This document shows positions 6,875 to 14,316 of a DNA stretch of 14,316 nt, piece by piece (the first letter of the stretch is position 1; each line of letters starts with the position of its first letter). This DNA comes from Dehalococcoidales bacterium. Lineage in GTDB: Bacteria; Chloroflexota; Dehalococcoidia; E44-bin15. The DNA lies in NCBI GenBank assembly GCA_012974295.1, contig JAAXQM010000005.1, forward strand, positions 1 through 14,316, given 5' to 3'. The notes under the pieces were generated by a model, which saw nothing but the letters and a program-made list of their open reading frames with translations, was not told the DNA's origin and ran no database searches. The position numbers and the translations under genes are program-made.

Positions 6875-9577
6875 CTACATATATTCATAGCGGAACTCGT
6901 AAGATCCACTGCCTACCTGTAATGTGACTTTGCCAATCTCCTGGCTAATCTTTGATACTCCCTCTGCCTTTTCTAAAGGCTCATTATTTTCACTGATTTC
7001 ATCTATTTTACCTCTGGGGAAATGGACGGTTGCTATACTGTTTGTAGGAACAGCAATACTGTAAGTCATTTTCCCTTTAGAAAGCTTCCAGAATGATTTA
7101 ATCTCTCCGTGGGGTGATTGATATGTAGCTTGGGCCTCTGTTAGGTCACCACCAGGATGGGGAGAGAGAATGATATGCTTAGAACCAGGATTATCCTCAT
7201 CCAGTCCAATCCCAGCTATATAACGATAGAGCCATTCACCAACTGCACCAAAAGCATAATGATTAAAAGACATCCCCTTGCGAAGCGTGCCATCCGTTCT
7301 GATACAATCCCAGGCTTCCCAGACTGACGTGGCTCCGTTCTTGACCTCATAGAGCCATGAAGGAACTGTGTCCTGATTTAGAATCTTAAAAGCAATGTCC
7401 TCATAACCGTTATCGCACAGAACCTGGCAGAGATGTGGAGTCGAGAGAAATCCTGTATCAAGATGATAATCATTGCCTTCTATCAGTTTTGCCAGATGCG
7501 CAGCAAGCTTCGGCCTCATTTCCTGTGGAACCATATCGTAAAAAAGAGCAAGAACATAGGCTCCCTGCCTGGAAGGTTTAATACGCCCGTCTCCTTTTAT
7601 ATATTTATTGAGGTAGGCCTCTTTTACCTTTTCTGAAAGATCCCTGTAATAATCTGCATCGTTGTCTTTCCCCAGCACTCTGGCAATTTTATAAAGCAGG
7701 TAAGAGGAATAGGCAAAAAAGGGAGTAGCTACATAGCCCTTTGGTGCCCACGGTAGAAAGTAGTAATAAACCTTTCTTCCGGGTTCCAACCAATCCCCCC
7801 AGTGCATTCCTTTGCTCCAGATGTAATTATTAGACCGGGATTGGATAAAATCAATCCATTTCTTCATAACGCTATACATCTCATCGAGAATTTTCTTATC
7901 CCCGTAATAGAGATACAGCATCCAGGGGACAATGATACAGGCATCCCCCCAGCCAGAAGAACCACCCACACCAAGGCGGCCATACACTGGATAATCAGGT
8001 AGCCAGGGTATTATATGCGGGATTAGGCCATTATCCATTTGATCTACCTTTAAATCTTGTAGCCACTTTACGAGGAATCCGGAGCAGTCCATCAGAAAAC
8101 AAGCAGTCGGGGCATAAATCTGGATATCCCCTGTCCAGCCCATCTTCTCCCGTTGGGGACAATCACTGGGGACGTCCAGAAAATTGCCTTTTTGAGACCA
8201 GAGGATATTGTGCTGCAGCTGATTGATGAGAGGATTGGAGCACGAGAAGTCTCCCGTAACCGGCAGATCAGAGTATATAACAAGCCCTTTGATACTATGA
8301 AGATCTAGTTCTCCCAGGTAGCCTTCTATCTTCACATATCTAAATCCGTGAAAAGTGAAACGCGGTTCAAACACCTCGGAGCCGCCCTTTGGAATATACC
8401 GGTCGATCTGATAAAAACGCCCCGCCCTTTTTTGGTGGCCCAGTAGGTCAAGCTGCTTAATATTGAAGTTGCCTTCAGAGGTCAACTCCTCACAGTAACT
8501 CAGTGTAATCTCCCTCCCACTTTCTCCTTCAACCTGAAGTTGGATAGTGCCCGCGATATTCTGTCCCAGATCTACTACTAGCTCTCCTTTGGGTGTCGTA
8601 AGAATTCGCTTAGGCTGTATTTCTTCTTTAATTTTTACTAATGCACACGGTGAGCAGACCAGGTGCGCCTTGCTGTAATCCAGTTTATTTACCTTTTGCC
8701 ACTTATCATACTTACAGCCAGGCTCCGACCAGCCAGGGATCTCCTTGCGGGCATCATAAACCTCGCCATAATACAGATCGGAGCAGCGGATCGGACCTGT
8801 CGTACACTGCCAGGAGCTATCCGTTCCGATTGTCTGTATAATCCCTTCCTCATATTCGATACGGATTTGAGCTAAAAGGGCCAGTTCTCTACCGAAGATA
8901 TTCGGTTTCGCTTTGAACCAGAGGTGCCCCCTATACCAACCATCTGCAAGAAACACGCCTACAGCATTTTGGCCTTCCTGTAAACAATCTGTAATATCGT
9001 ATATCTGGTACTGAAGACGTTTATGGAAACTTGAAAATCCGGGAGTGAACCGTGCATCGCCTACTCGCTTACCGTTTATTTCCATCTCATATAGGCCGAG
9101 GGATGTTACATAAGCCCTGGCCGACTTGACCTTTTCTTTTAAGTTGAACTCCTTTCTAAGCATTGGACACGGATTATCCTCATCCTTCTCATCGAGCTCA
9201 GGAGATATCCACTCTGATGTCCACTCTGAAGGGTTTAATATGCCCATCTCCCACCAGGCTGGTGGGCTCCAGCCTGTCTCTTCCCCATGATTGTTACTGA
9301 CTTTTACCCGCCACCAGTAGCGCTGAAATGAGTCCAGCTTATTCCCAGCATATCCTACCCAAATGGAAGAATCCTTTTCCACTACTCCAGAATCCCAGAC
9401 AAGATCTAAAGCTTCCATCAGCGCCTCTTTACTCGCTGCCACCTGGATATGGTAACTGGTCTGTATTGTGTTTCTATGGTCCGAAAGCAGAATCCAGCTA
9501 AACCTTGGCTTAATAGTATCAATGCCTAAGGGATTCTCTCCATATTCACATCGTAGCTTATCTATTTTTAGGCTCAT
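6875..9577 (-). CDS. Alpha-L-rhamnosidase, glycoside hydrolase family 78
   Basis: This 900-residue protein is full length for GH78. It hydrolyses terminal alpha-L-rhamnose with inversion. In order it has an N-terminal beta-sandwich (~1-130, RFSWIL and QTSYHIQVA), the Bac_rhamnosid_N module (~155-330), a second beta domain (~335-440), an (alpha/alpha)6 catalytic barrel (~445-790) and a C-terminal beta domain. The catalytic segment DCPQREKMGWTGD places Asp472, Glu477 (general acid) and Asp484 at the same spacing as Asp567, Glu572 and Asp579 of Bacillus RhaB. Glu754 in VWEAWD matches the general base. No signal peptide is present, so it should act inside the cell on imported rhamnosides. SD GAGGGG (9586-9591) lies 8 nt before the ATG. 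No rhamnose transport or catabolic gene is adjacent. Confidence 0.95.
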   Translation of the reverse strand: MSLKIDKLRCEYGENPLGIDTIKPRFSWILLSDHRNTIQTSYHIQVAASKEALMEALDLVWDSGVVEKDSSIWVGYAGNKLDSFQRYWWRVKVSNNHGEETGWSPPAWWEMGILNPSEWTSEWISPELDEKDEDNPCPMLRKEFNLKEKVKSARAYVTSLGLYEMEINGKRVGDARFTPGFSSFHKRLQYQIYDITDCLQEGQNAVGVFLADGWYRGHLWFKAKPNIFGRELALLAQIRIEYEEGIIQTIGTDSSWQCTTGPIRCSDLYYGEVYDARKEIPGWSEPGCKYDKWQKVNKLDYSKAHLVCSPCALVKIKEEIQPKRILTTPKGELVVDLGQNIAGTIQLQVEGESGREITLSYCEELTSEGNFNIKQLDLLGHQKRAGRFYQIDRYIPKGGSEVFEPRFTFHGFRYVKIEGYLGELDLHSIKGLVIYSDLPVTGDFSCSNPLINQLQHNILWSQKGNFLDVPSDCPQREKMGWTGDIQIYAPTACFLMDCSGFLVKWLQDLKVDQMDNGLIPHIIPWLPDYPVYGRLGVGGSSGWGDACIIVPWMLYLYYGDKKILDEMYSVMKKWIDFIQSRSNNYIWSKGMHWGDWLEPGRKVYYYFLPWAPKGYVATPFFAYSSYLLYKIARVLGKDNDADYYRDLSEKVKEAYLNKYIKGDGRIKPSRQGAYVLALFYDMVPQEMRPKLAAHLAKLIEGNDYHLDTGFLSTPHLCQVLCDNGYEDIAFKILNQDTVPSWLYEVKNGATSVWEAWDCIRTDGTLRKGMSFNHYAFGAVGEWLYRYIAGIGLDEDNPGSKHIILSPHPGGDLTEAQATYQSPHGEIKSFWKLSKGKMTYSIAVPTNSIATVHFPRGKIDEISENNEPLEKAEGVSKISQEIGKVTLQVGSGSYEFRYEYM

Positions 9578-9603
9578 CTGTTTTACCCCTCACCGGTGGC
9601 CCA

Positions 9604-9632
9604 ATTATATCTTATCCCGATGTCCAGTTCTA
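9604..9632 (-). promoter_or_regulatory. Possible promoter of the GH78 gene
   Basis: On the minus strand a consensus -10 TATAAT (9604-9609) is followed about 20 nt later by the ATG region with its Shine-Dalgarno. The -35 at 17-nt spacing (TAGAAC, 9627-9632) is poor, so activation or a different sigma factor is possible. Confidence 0.35.
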
Positions 9633-9760
9633 ACGGGGTGCATTCCGATAGTATATACGTATTATATGTGTAGAAGACCTAATAGGCAGAAAGAAAAGGA
9701 ACGTTTAGTTAAAATCAGGGTGTTGGAAAATACGGATTAAAACTGTAGGCCGAATTTGGG

Positions 9761-10645
9761 CTAATTAGGTTCTTTTTCTTGAACGATGCTATCCAATGCT
9801 GCTGTGTTCAATCCAATAGCTAAAAGACGGTTGTTGGCACCACTATCCCGTACTTCTACGCGAGTGATAATAGTATCGGATGCATTACGTATAACAGTGG
9901 CATTCGTGATAAATGGGCCGACTTTACCCTGCGATAAATAGTAGATATTTAAATCTTGGGTTACTAAAGGCATACCGGTGGAAGCGCGAGCCAGTTCTTG
10001 GCCAGCCCTGTCTATAAGAAGAGCAAATACCCCTCCATGAAGAGCACCGAAACTATTACGTATATAATCACATGAAGAAAGCTCTATAACACCAGCAGCG
10101 CCATCTATGGTCTCAATACCTACTTCGTCTAAAAGGGAGCGGGAAAGGCCAGAGTCTTGCGTAGCGAAAACCATGGAATCTATCGAACCTTCATAGAACT
10201 TGGGGGTGTCCCCCCGGCGGGGTAGCCGTACAATGGTCATAAATCCAGAGCCGATAGTTTCCATGGAATCATCCAGATCATCTCCAATCCGATAAATAGT
10301 TGCTTCAATGACCAAAGTGTTACTTCCTGATCGAAGTACAGAACCAGCAAGATTAAGCATCCCCGATGTGGCCCGTTTTGCCGTACATATAGATAAGTCT
10401 GCGGAGGCTACCCAATCCGGATATACTGCCTTTAGAGCCACGCTTCCGCATAAGACATCTACTAGAGTAGCCAGAACTCCCACTTGCACAGCGCCCTGGT
10501 CGGTAAATAGTGCCGGCACTATTGGGGCCTCGACAGTAGATCGAGATTTTCCATGGAATTTGATTGATATTTGAAGATCTCGCAGTATGTGATGCTGCGG
10601 CGGGTAAGTTAGCGCATTATTCATATTATCTTCTTGACCTTTCAT
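9761..10645 (-). CDS. Tandem-hotdog (PaaI/thioesterase superfamily) protein, probable acyl-CoA thioesterase
   Basis: This 294-residue protein has two hotdog-fold repeats. The first spans ~20-143, with QVGVLATLVDVLCG at 54-67 as its central-helix region. The second spans ~165-285, with FGALHGGVFALLIDRAG at 199-215, the typical PaaI-like HGG motif with the acidic Asp212. The first half has lost HGG (QVGVLAT), so only one repeat may be catalytic. It probably hydrolyses acyl- or aryl-CoA thioesters in the cytoplasm, which fits the CoA-dehydratase genes upstream. The start has AGGAG (10655-10659) 9 nt before the ATG; a second Met at residue 8 is a less likely start. A promoter-like element lies at 10680-10707. 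Substrate and exact family are inferred from motifs only. Confidence 0.75.
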   Translation of the reverse strand: MKGQEDNMNNALTYPPQHHILRDLQISIKFHGKSRSTVEAPIVPALFTDQGAVQVGVLATLVDVLCGSVALKAVYPDWVASADLSICTAKRATSGMLNLAGSVLRSGSNTLVIEATIYRIGDDLDDSMETIGSGFMTIVRLPRRGDTPKFYEGSIDSMVFATQDSGLSRSLLDEVGIETIDGAAGVIELSSCDYIRNSFGALHGGVFALLIDRAGQELARASTGMPLVTQDLNIYYLSQGKVGPFITNATVIRNASDTIITRVEVRDSGANNRLLAIGLNTAALDSIVQEKEPN

Positions 10646-10679
10646 ATCCGGGGTCTCCTATACCATGTGGATACTACTC

Positions 10680-10707
10680 ATTATGTATGTTATCAAACGT
10701 ATAACAA
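10680..10707 (-). promoter_or_regulatory. Candidate promoter of the thioesterase gene with embedded inverted repeat
   Basis: On the minus strand TTGTTA (10702-10707), 16 nt, CATAAT (10680-10685), about 35 nt before the ATG. The -35/spacer overlaps a GTTAT-7-ATAAC inverted repeat (10689-10705), a possible operator. No matching regulator is in the window. Confidence 0.4.
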
Positions 10708-10882
10708 ATCCTGTGAATTTGAAATAAATACACGGGGATACTTACTTATGATTCATAATCTTCTAGATCTGCTGAATGTTCGAGTAGGGTGATTGCGACA
10801 CCTCGCTTCGGAAATAATAGCTACATTGATTCTATAAATACAGTTGGAACTGAGATCATTGGCAGCTTGTCGTTGTCGGTTA

Positions 10883-11440
10883 TCATTCTGTCGTGATTTT
10901 CCACTTGCAGGCGATATCATCCGGGCTCTCGCGGGGAGGCAACTTGAGGGGTGTAATCTTCGCTCTAGGATTGTAATAGTGAACGGTCGCAGCGAATGCC
11001 GGCGGTTCTAGCTCTTGGCAAATACGAACTTCATAACCCTTCCCTTCCTTCTCGATCGCATTAAGAGGACCACAGTTCTTCACTGTAAAGAAGCCGCAGT
11101 TTACATCTGCTAGCTGCCATTCAATGTCGAAGAACCCTGGTGAAAAGGCTGGGTCAAATTGCAGCGCCTTGAATATAGACTCTACATTGTTACCCTGGAT
11201 ATTCAGTAAATTAGAGATGCGTCGGTGGTATCTCGGTGTACTTCTTGTCCACTGTTCGATGCCCATTTCTATAGTTGTTGCATCACCGAATCTCTCCCTC
11301 AGAATCCGTTGCCAATTGCCTTCTAATATCTGCAGGGCCATAGCAAACTCTTCTACTAGCTTAGCTAAGGTCTCTTTGGAGAAATCTTCGTATCTTATAT
11401 TGGAGTCAAAGGGTCCACTGTAATCACCGAGATCTTTCAT
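10883..11440 (-). CDS. Uncharacterised cysteine-containing protein, DUF6125-like
   Basis: This 185-residue soluble protein has no signal or membrane segment. Landmarks are the N-terminal DYSGPFDSNIRYEDFSKETL, the helical ISNLLNIQGNNVESIFKALQ, a segment with Cys115, Cys123 and Cys141 (VNCGFFTVKNCGP and then RICQELEP), and a C-terminal PLKLPPRESPDDIACKW with Cys178. From memory it resembles DUF6125 proteins, which may be distant relatives of the L-2-amino-thiazoline-4-carboxylate hydrolase fold; I cannot verify this. The spaced cysteines could bind metal or a cofactor. SD AGGAG stands 6 nt before the ATG. It is separated by 293 nt from the dehydratase pair, so co-transcription is uncertain. The function is unknown. 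Confidence 0.75.
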   Translation of the reverse strand: MKDLGDYSGPFDSNIRYEDFSKETLAKLVEEFAMALQILEGNWQRILRERFGDATTIEMGIEQWTRSTPRYHRRISNLLNIQGNNVESIFKALQFDPAFSPGFFDIEWQLADVNCGFFTVKNCGPLNAIEKEGKGYEVRICQELEPPAFAATVHYYNPRAKITPLKLPPRESPDDIACKWKITTE

Positions 11441-11732
11441 AGTAAACTCCTTTCTTATTCCTGAATTCTACTATTTTGTGCAATTAATATCCATCGAACC
11501 GCAGAGCTAAATCAAGCTAAACAGCACAGACCTTGTGGATAAAGACATTAACACCATAATCAGAAGCAAGTGGGTCTTAGTTTCATATCTACTGAGGGTT
11601 AAAATACGGTTACGAAACCTAAGGATATACTTATAGGATATTTAGGAAGAAGTGGTGTATATGATATAGGAATGCTGCGGGAATATTCTTCTTCGTTTTG
11701 ACCATGTAATTAGGCTTAATGATGTTTAACTA
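11441..11732. other. Intergenic region with dispersed repeat, no gene seen
   Basis: This 292-bp A/T-rich stretch lies between the stop of the second dehydratase subunit and the start of the DUF6125-like gene. It contains copy 2 of the 40-bp dispersed repeat and the Shine-Dalgarno of the downstream gene. I see no hairpin followed by T-residues, so no terminator is called, and no convincing promoter. Confidence 0.6.
11552..11591 (+). repeat. Dispersed intergenic repeat, copy 2
   Basis: This is the partner of 3853-3892: identical over the first 15 bases (CACCATAATCAGAAG), about 31 of 40 overall, and the same orientation relative to the window. It lies upstream of the DUF6125-like gene. Confidence 0.6.
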
Positions 11733-13043
11733 TTAATTTTGACCCAGCCCCATTGCGGTAAAGAACTGGGATATCTTATCCTTGATCTCATCTACGCTCG
11801 TATAACGCTTATCACATATATCCATCCCAATATATAGAAATGGGACACCCAATTCACGGCAGGTTTCTCGCATCAATGCGGTACTTGCAGCCATGTCCTT
11901 GTGTCCCATATGTCCCGGGAAGATAACGCAGTCCATTTTATAGTCCTGAACGATTCGAGTAATGTCATGAATAACATTGTCCGCCACTCCCCGTGCCTGG
12001 TGGATCATAGGTGGATGCTGGAAAGCTCGCTTCGCCAGTCCACGAAACATATTGTCCTCGGTCGAGGTGTCTATCAGCTCGTAGGGACTATAACTTACCA
12101 TGTCCATTGCGATGACTGCTCCCCACTCCTGCTCCATCCAAGGGACTAATTCACTAAAGAACATTGGTTGGATGTCATACCAAAAAACCCGAATCTTCTG
12201 GTTTGGGTGTTCAGGTGTGTTCTCCCGCACCCGCTTTTCAGCATTGGCAACCATTGCCTTATAGAATTCCGTTTTTGCCGGATCGCCAGCTCCCATAGTG
12301 TTTACCAGGTAAAAACATGACATTGGCATAATATAACTATGGGGTGTTGGTATCGCCCTTCTGATGTCGTTGTATTCGAACCACAGAGCATAACCCTTGT
12401 TGGTTTCGTCTACCACTTCTTTAAGCCGTTTCATATCCAGCGTTTTCCCCGTATGTTCGGTAATGAAATCCACCATCCTTTTCATTTCACCGGCGAAATA
12501 GTCTAAAGCCCGGTCATCGCTAGAATATGGAGGATCAGGTACAAAAGCGGGTACTCCTCGCCAGTCACGGTGATTCATAAACACGCTTTGCAGTCCCGCC
12601 ACACTGTCACATGGCTCAGTCAGCGCAAGATATGCTGTAGGAATGGGTAGCAGGCCAGCGGCCTGGTAATACACTAGGAGCCTAATAAGGGTACAACAGT
12701 CTGGTGGAATGCCCAGTTTATCCATTTCCTCGAGGTCTTCAATGGTATGGATGCTACCCCCCGTACCACCGGCGGCAAATTGCTGCTGAACATGGAAATA
12801 AAAGGGGACATCCATCGCAGTGCATATCTCTACCGGATTGGTGAACTGATTCGCCAGGAACGGCTTGTCCTGCTCGACACACTCTATGATGATGTTGTCA
12901 TTTTGCACGAGGCCTTCGAGTATAAAAAATTGTAGTTTCGACATATCGTCTGGATCGTCTCTGAGAAGATCCAGTACCGGCTCGAATTGTGCAACTTCTT
13001 CTCTCATTCTGGATAGGCTTCGTTCTTTCTTTGCGTCCATCAT
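11733..13043 (-). CDS. 2-hydroxyacyl-CoA dehydratase / benzoyl-CoA reductase family subunit (BcrB-like)
   Basis: This 436-residue protein belongs to the HGD-D family. Recognisable pieces are FTNPVEICTAMDVPF (Cys74), LTEPCDSVAGL (Cys145), the helical middle up to ~220, and the C-terminal FPGHMGHKDMAAS (375-387) followed by LGVPFLYIGMDICDKRYTSV. The GHK motif and the closing helix (KISQFF) are typical of the BcrB/HgdA-like partner. The GHK is followed by DMAAS without a cysteine, so a cluster ligand may be absent or elsewhere. It should pair with the upstream subunit to form a heterodimer holding [4Fe-4S] clusters that takes low-potential electrons from an ATP-dependent activator. The ATG overlaps the upstream stop (TAATG) with GGAGG just before, so the two are translationally coupled; the second ATG (13040) is better spaced and may be the true start. 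The substrate is unknown. Confidence 0.87.
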   Translation of the reverse strand: MMDAKKERSLSRMREEVAQFEPVLDLLRDDPDDMSKLQFFILEGLVQNDNIIIECVEQDKPFLANQFTNPVEICTAMDVPFYFHVQQQFAAGGTGGSIHTIEDLEEMDKLGIPPDCCTLIRLLVYYQAAGLLPIPTAYLALTEPCDSVAGLQSVFMNHRDWRGVPAFVPDPPYSSDDRALDYFAGEMKRMVDFITEHTGKTLDMKRLKEVVDETNKGYALWFEYNDIRRAIPTPHSYIMPMSCFYLVNTMGAGDPAKTEFYKAMVANAEKRVRENTPEHPNQKIRVFWYDIQPMFFSELVPWMEQEWGAVIAMDMVSYSPYELIDTSTEDNMFRGLAKRAFQHPPMIHQARGVADNVIHDITRIVQDYKMDCVIFPGHMGHKDMAASTALMRETCRELGVPFLYIGMDICDKRYTSVDEIKDKISQFFTAMGLGQN

Positions 13044-14188
13044 TACCTCCCTAACGTCTCCAGAAATGCTTGAACTCTTGTTTTCAGCTGACCGACAGCG
13101 GTCAGCGTGTATTCACGATCCATGCATAAAAGGGGTATATTTAATTCTTTGAGATCCTGTGTTAACGAGTACTGTTCGAATCCCCATGTCTCACAAAACA
13201 TCAGCCGCTCAAAAATAACGCCATCCACGTTAAAATCCTTTACCATGTTCCGTATGTATTGGAGTCTCTTTGGATACTGTGTGTACATGCGGGCGCAGGA
13301 AGGGCGTTCTGCGATAGAGTACCTTGACAATGCTGTCAGCGGATCATCCGCTGTCTCATCTACATCCTCCCAAATCATCCTGGAACCGAAGCATAATGCA
13401 TCGGTAACAACCAGACCCCCTTGATCTTCAATTGCCTTCAGATACTTCGGATTATCGAGTTCGCCACCTATCACCATTAATCGTGCCCGGTAATTGGAAT
13501 GCCCGTCTGCTCCGCTAATGTCATCCAGCATCTCCTGGAGCAACTTGTTATACACTCCAACAGGCATTGCCGTACCGGCAACAGAGACAGCCAGCATCTC
13601 GGCGCCGGTGATCGGTGGGTTATCACCTTTTCGCAGGTCGTAAAGTGCCCTCTGACTGCGCCGCGATTTATTATGCAGCGCTATTGCTTCTCTAAGTCTG
13701 TCATCAGTTATTTCCACCCCAAAATGCTCCTGCATACTTTCTCTCAGCATATTTAATTCGCTTCGGAACCACTCCACCTGCGGCTGTTCTGCTTTCCTGG
13801 GAAGGCTAAGAATCTTTACGAAGGGGGTTTTTACCTGGCGTACCCAGTGATCATAAACACGGCGGATATGATCGCAGCTGTTAAACATGACCAGAGCATC
13901 CAAGAAATCGTACTCTCCCTTAAGTGCCATATCAAACGCATGACGGGGGAAGGAGCAATTGATGCTGCTGAAGTATGAGTCAGATAGTTCCGTGCTCGTG
14001 CTGCCTGTAGCCCTTATTCGAAAAGGGAAAAAGCCTGCAGCGGTAATTAGCTCAACGGGCATCGCGTTGCAGAAATATCCCGCTACCTTGCCACCCTGAT
14101 CCATCCATTTCTTAAGTTCAGGATTGATAATAGTCTCTGTGACCTCTTGGAATTGATGCAATGCCTTCGATTTTACCTTTGTCTCCAA
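13043..14188 (-). CDS. 2-hydroxyacyl-CoA dehydratase / benzoyl-CoA reductase family subunit (BcrC/HgdB-like)
   Basis: From the chosen TTG this is 381 residues. The N-terminal YFCNAMPVELITAAGFFPFR (Cys40), the segment INCSFPRHAFD (Cys78) then FNSCDHIRR (Cys105), and the C-terminal MFCETWGFEQ (Cys332) with MDREYTLTAVGQLKTRVQAF are hallmarks of this family. Cys40, Cys105 and Cys332 are the likely [4Fe-4S] ligands, so this looks like the cluster-bearing active subunit. I prefer TTG at 14188 because AAAGGGGG (14197-14204) lies 8 nt before it, the same arrangement as for the glycyl radical enzyme. An in-frame TTG at 14242 adds 18 residues but lies in the repeat and has no such signal. The ATPase activator (HgdC/BcrAD type) is not in the window. 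Dehydration of a 2-hydroxyacyl-CoA or reduction of an aryl-CoA are both possible. Confidence 0.88.
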   Translation of the reverse strand: METKVKSKALHQFQEVTETIINPELKKWMDQGGKVAGYFCNAMPVELITAAGFFPFRIRATGSTSTELSDSYFSSINCSFPRHAFDMALKGEYDFLDALVMFNSCDHIRRVYDHWVRQVKTPFVKILSLPRKAEQPQVEWFRSELNMLRESMQEHFGVEITDDRLREAIALHNKSRRSQRALYDLRKGDNPPITGAEMLAVSVAGTAMPVGVYNKLLQEMLDDISGADGHSNYRARLMVIGGELDNPKYLKAIEDQGGLVVTDALCFGSRMIWEDVDETADDPLTALSRYSIAERPSCARMYTQYPKRLQYIRNMVKDFNVDGVIFERLMFCETWGFEQYSLTQDLKELNIPLLCMDREYTLTAVGQLKTRVQAFLETLGR

Positions 14189-14196
14189 TTTGTTTT

Positions 14197-14204
14197 CCCC
14201 CTTT
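14197..14204 (-). promoter_or_regulatory. Ribosome binding site deciding the TTG start at 14188
   Basis: AAAGGGGG on the minus strand lies 8 nt before TTG. It matches the site used by the glycyl radical enzyme gene (2282-2289) and favours the 381-residue form over the longer frame that runs into the repeat. Confidence 0.6.
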
Positions 14205-14214
14205 GTAATATTTA

Positions 14215-14316
14215 TTGAGAGTGCTGAAATAGCCTCAGTCAACCCCCTATACCCCCCAATCTTGGGGGACTTTTAAAGCTGGGGGACACCCCCAGACCCC
14301 CGGCAGGTAGTAATCC
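14215..14316. repeat. MITE-like multi-hairpin repeat, second copy, cut by the window edge
   Basis: It aligns with 6721-~6822 almost base for base. CCCCCAATCTTGGGGG (14253-14268) and CTGGGGGACACCCCCAG (14279-14295) are conserved exactly. The third hairpin and the right terminal repeat are outside the window. It lies directly upstream of the dehydratase operon in the same orientation as copy 1. A TTGACT (minus strand, 14237-14242) inside it is 17 nt from CTCAAT (14214-14219), a weak possible promoter for the operon. Confidence 0.78.

Noticed and set aside
6661..6909. Minus-strand 82-codon frame over the MITE-like repeat
   Set aside because: Its translation is generated by the C/G-run repeat and overlaps the end of the GH78 gene. 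Not a plausible protein.
9468..9740. Plus-strand 90-codon frame at the GH78 5' end
   Set aside because: It is antisense to the GH78 coding start and promoter, with no coding signature.

Overview
The window most likely comes from a strict anaerobe. It carries an oxygen-labile glycyl radical enzyme, a multi-cluster Fe-S protein and a two-subunit enzyme of the 2-hydroxyacyl-CoA dehydratase / benzoyl-CoA reductase type. The taxonomic guess is a Dehalococcoidia-like Chloroflexota, with modest confidence. It rests mainly on a G/C-run hairpin repeat (6721-6844 and 14215-14316) that resembles, from memory, repeats common in that group. No rRNA, tRNA or ribosomal marker is present to confirm it, and an anaerobic Firmicute or deltaproteobacterium remains possible.

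Left part (1-4019). A glycyl radical enzyme gene runs leftwards from 2273 and leaves the window before its C-terminal glycine loop, with 757 codons visible and no interruption. A 351-bp intergenic region separates it from a divergent gene (2625-3797, plus strand) for a 390-residue protein with a winged-helix-like N-terminus, two extra cysteine clusters and two C-terminal [4Fe-4S] ferredoxin motifs. A hairpin terminator for the leftward operon that follows, and one copy of a 40-bp dispersed repeat, lie in 3798-4019.

Middle (4020-6874). A leftward three-gene operon encodes a PadR regulator, an ABC ATPase with an unusual N-terminal topoisomerase-type zinc ribbon, and an ABC-2 permease: a DrrAB-like exporter under a PadR repressor. 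A sigma70-like promoter with a perfect inverted repeat at its start region suggests autoregulation. Next to it lies the complete copy of the MITE-like repeat.

Right part (6875-14316), all leftward. A 900-residue family GH78 alpha-L-rhamnosidase with intact catalytic acids comes first. It is followed by a tandem-hotdog acyl-CoA thioesterase-like protein, a 185-residue cysteine-containing protein resembling DUF6125, and the two translationally coupled dehydratase/reductase subunits. The second copy of the MITE-like repeat sits just upstream of that pair and may supply part of its promoter. The CoA-related genes suggest anaerobic acyl-CoA or aromatic acid metabolism. The activase for the radical enzyme and the ATPase activator for the dehydratase are not in the window, so substrates cannot be assigned.
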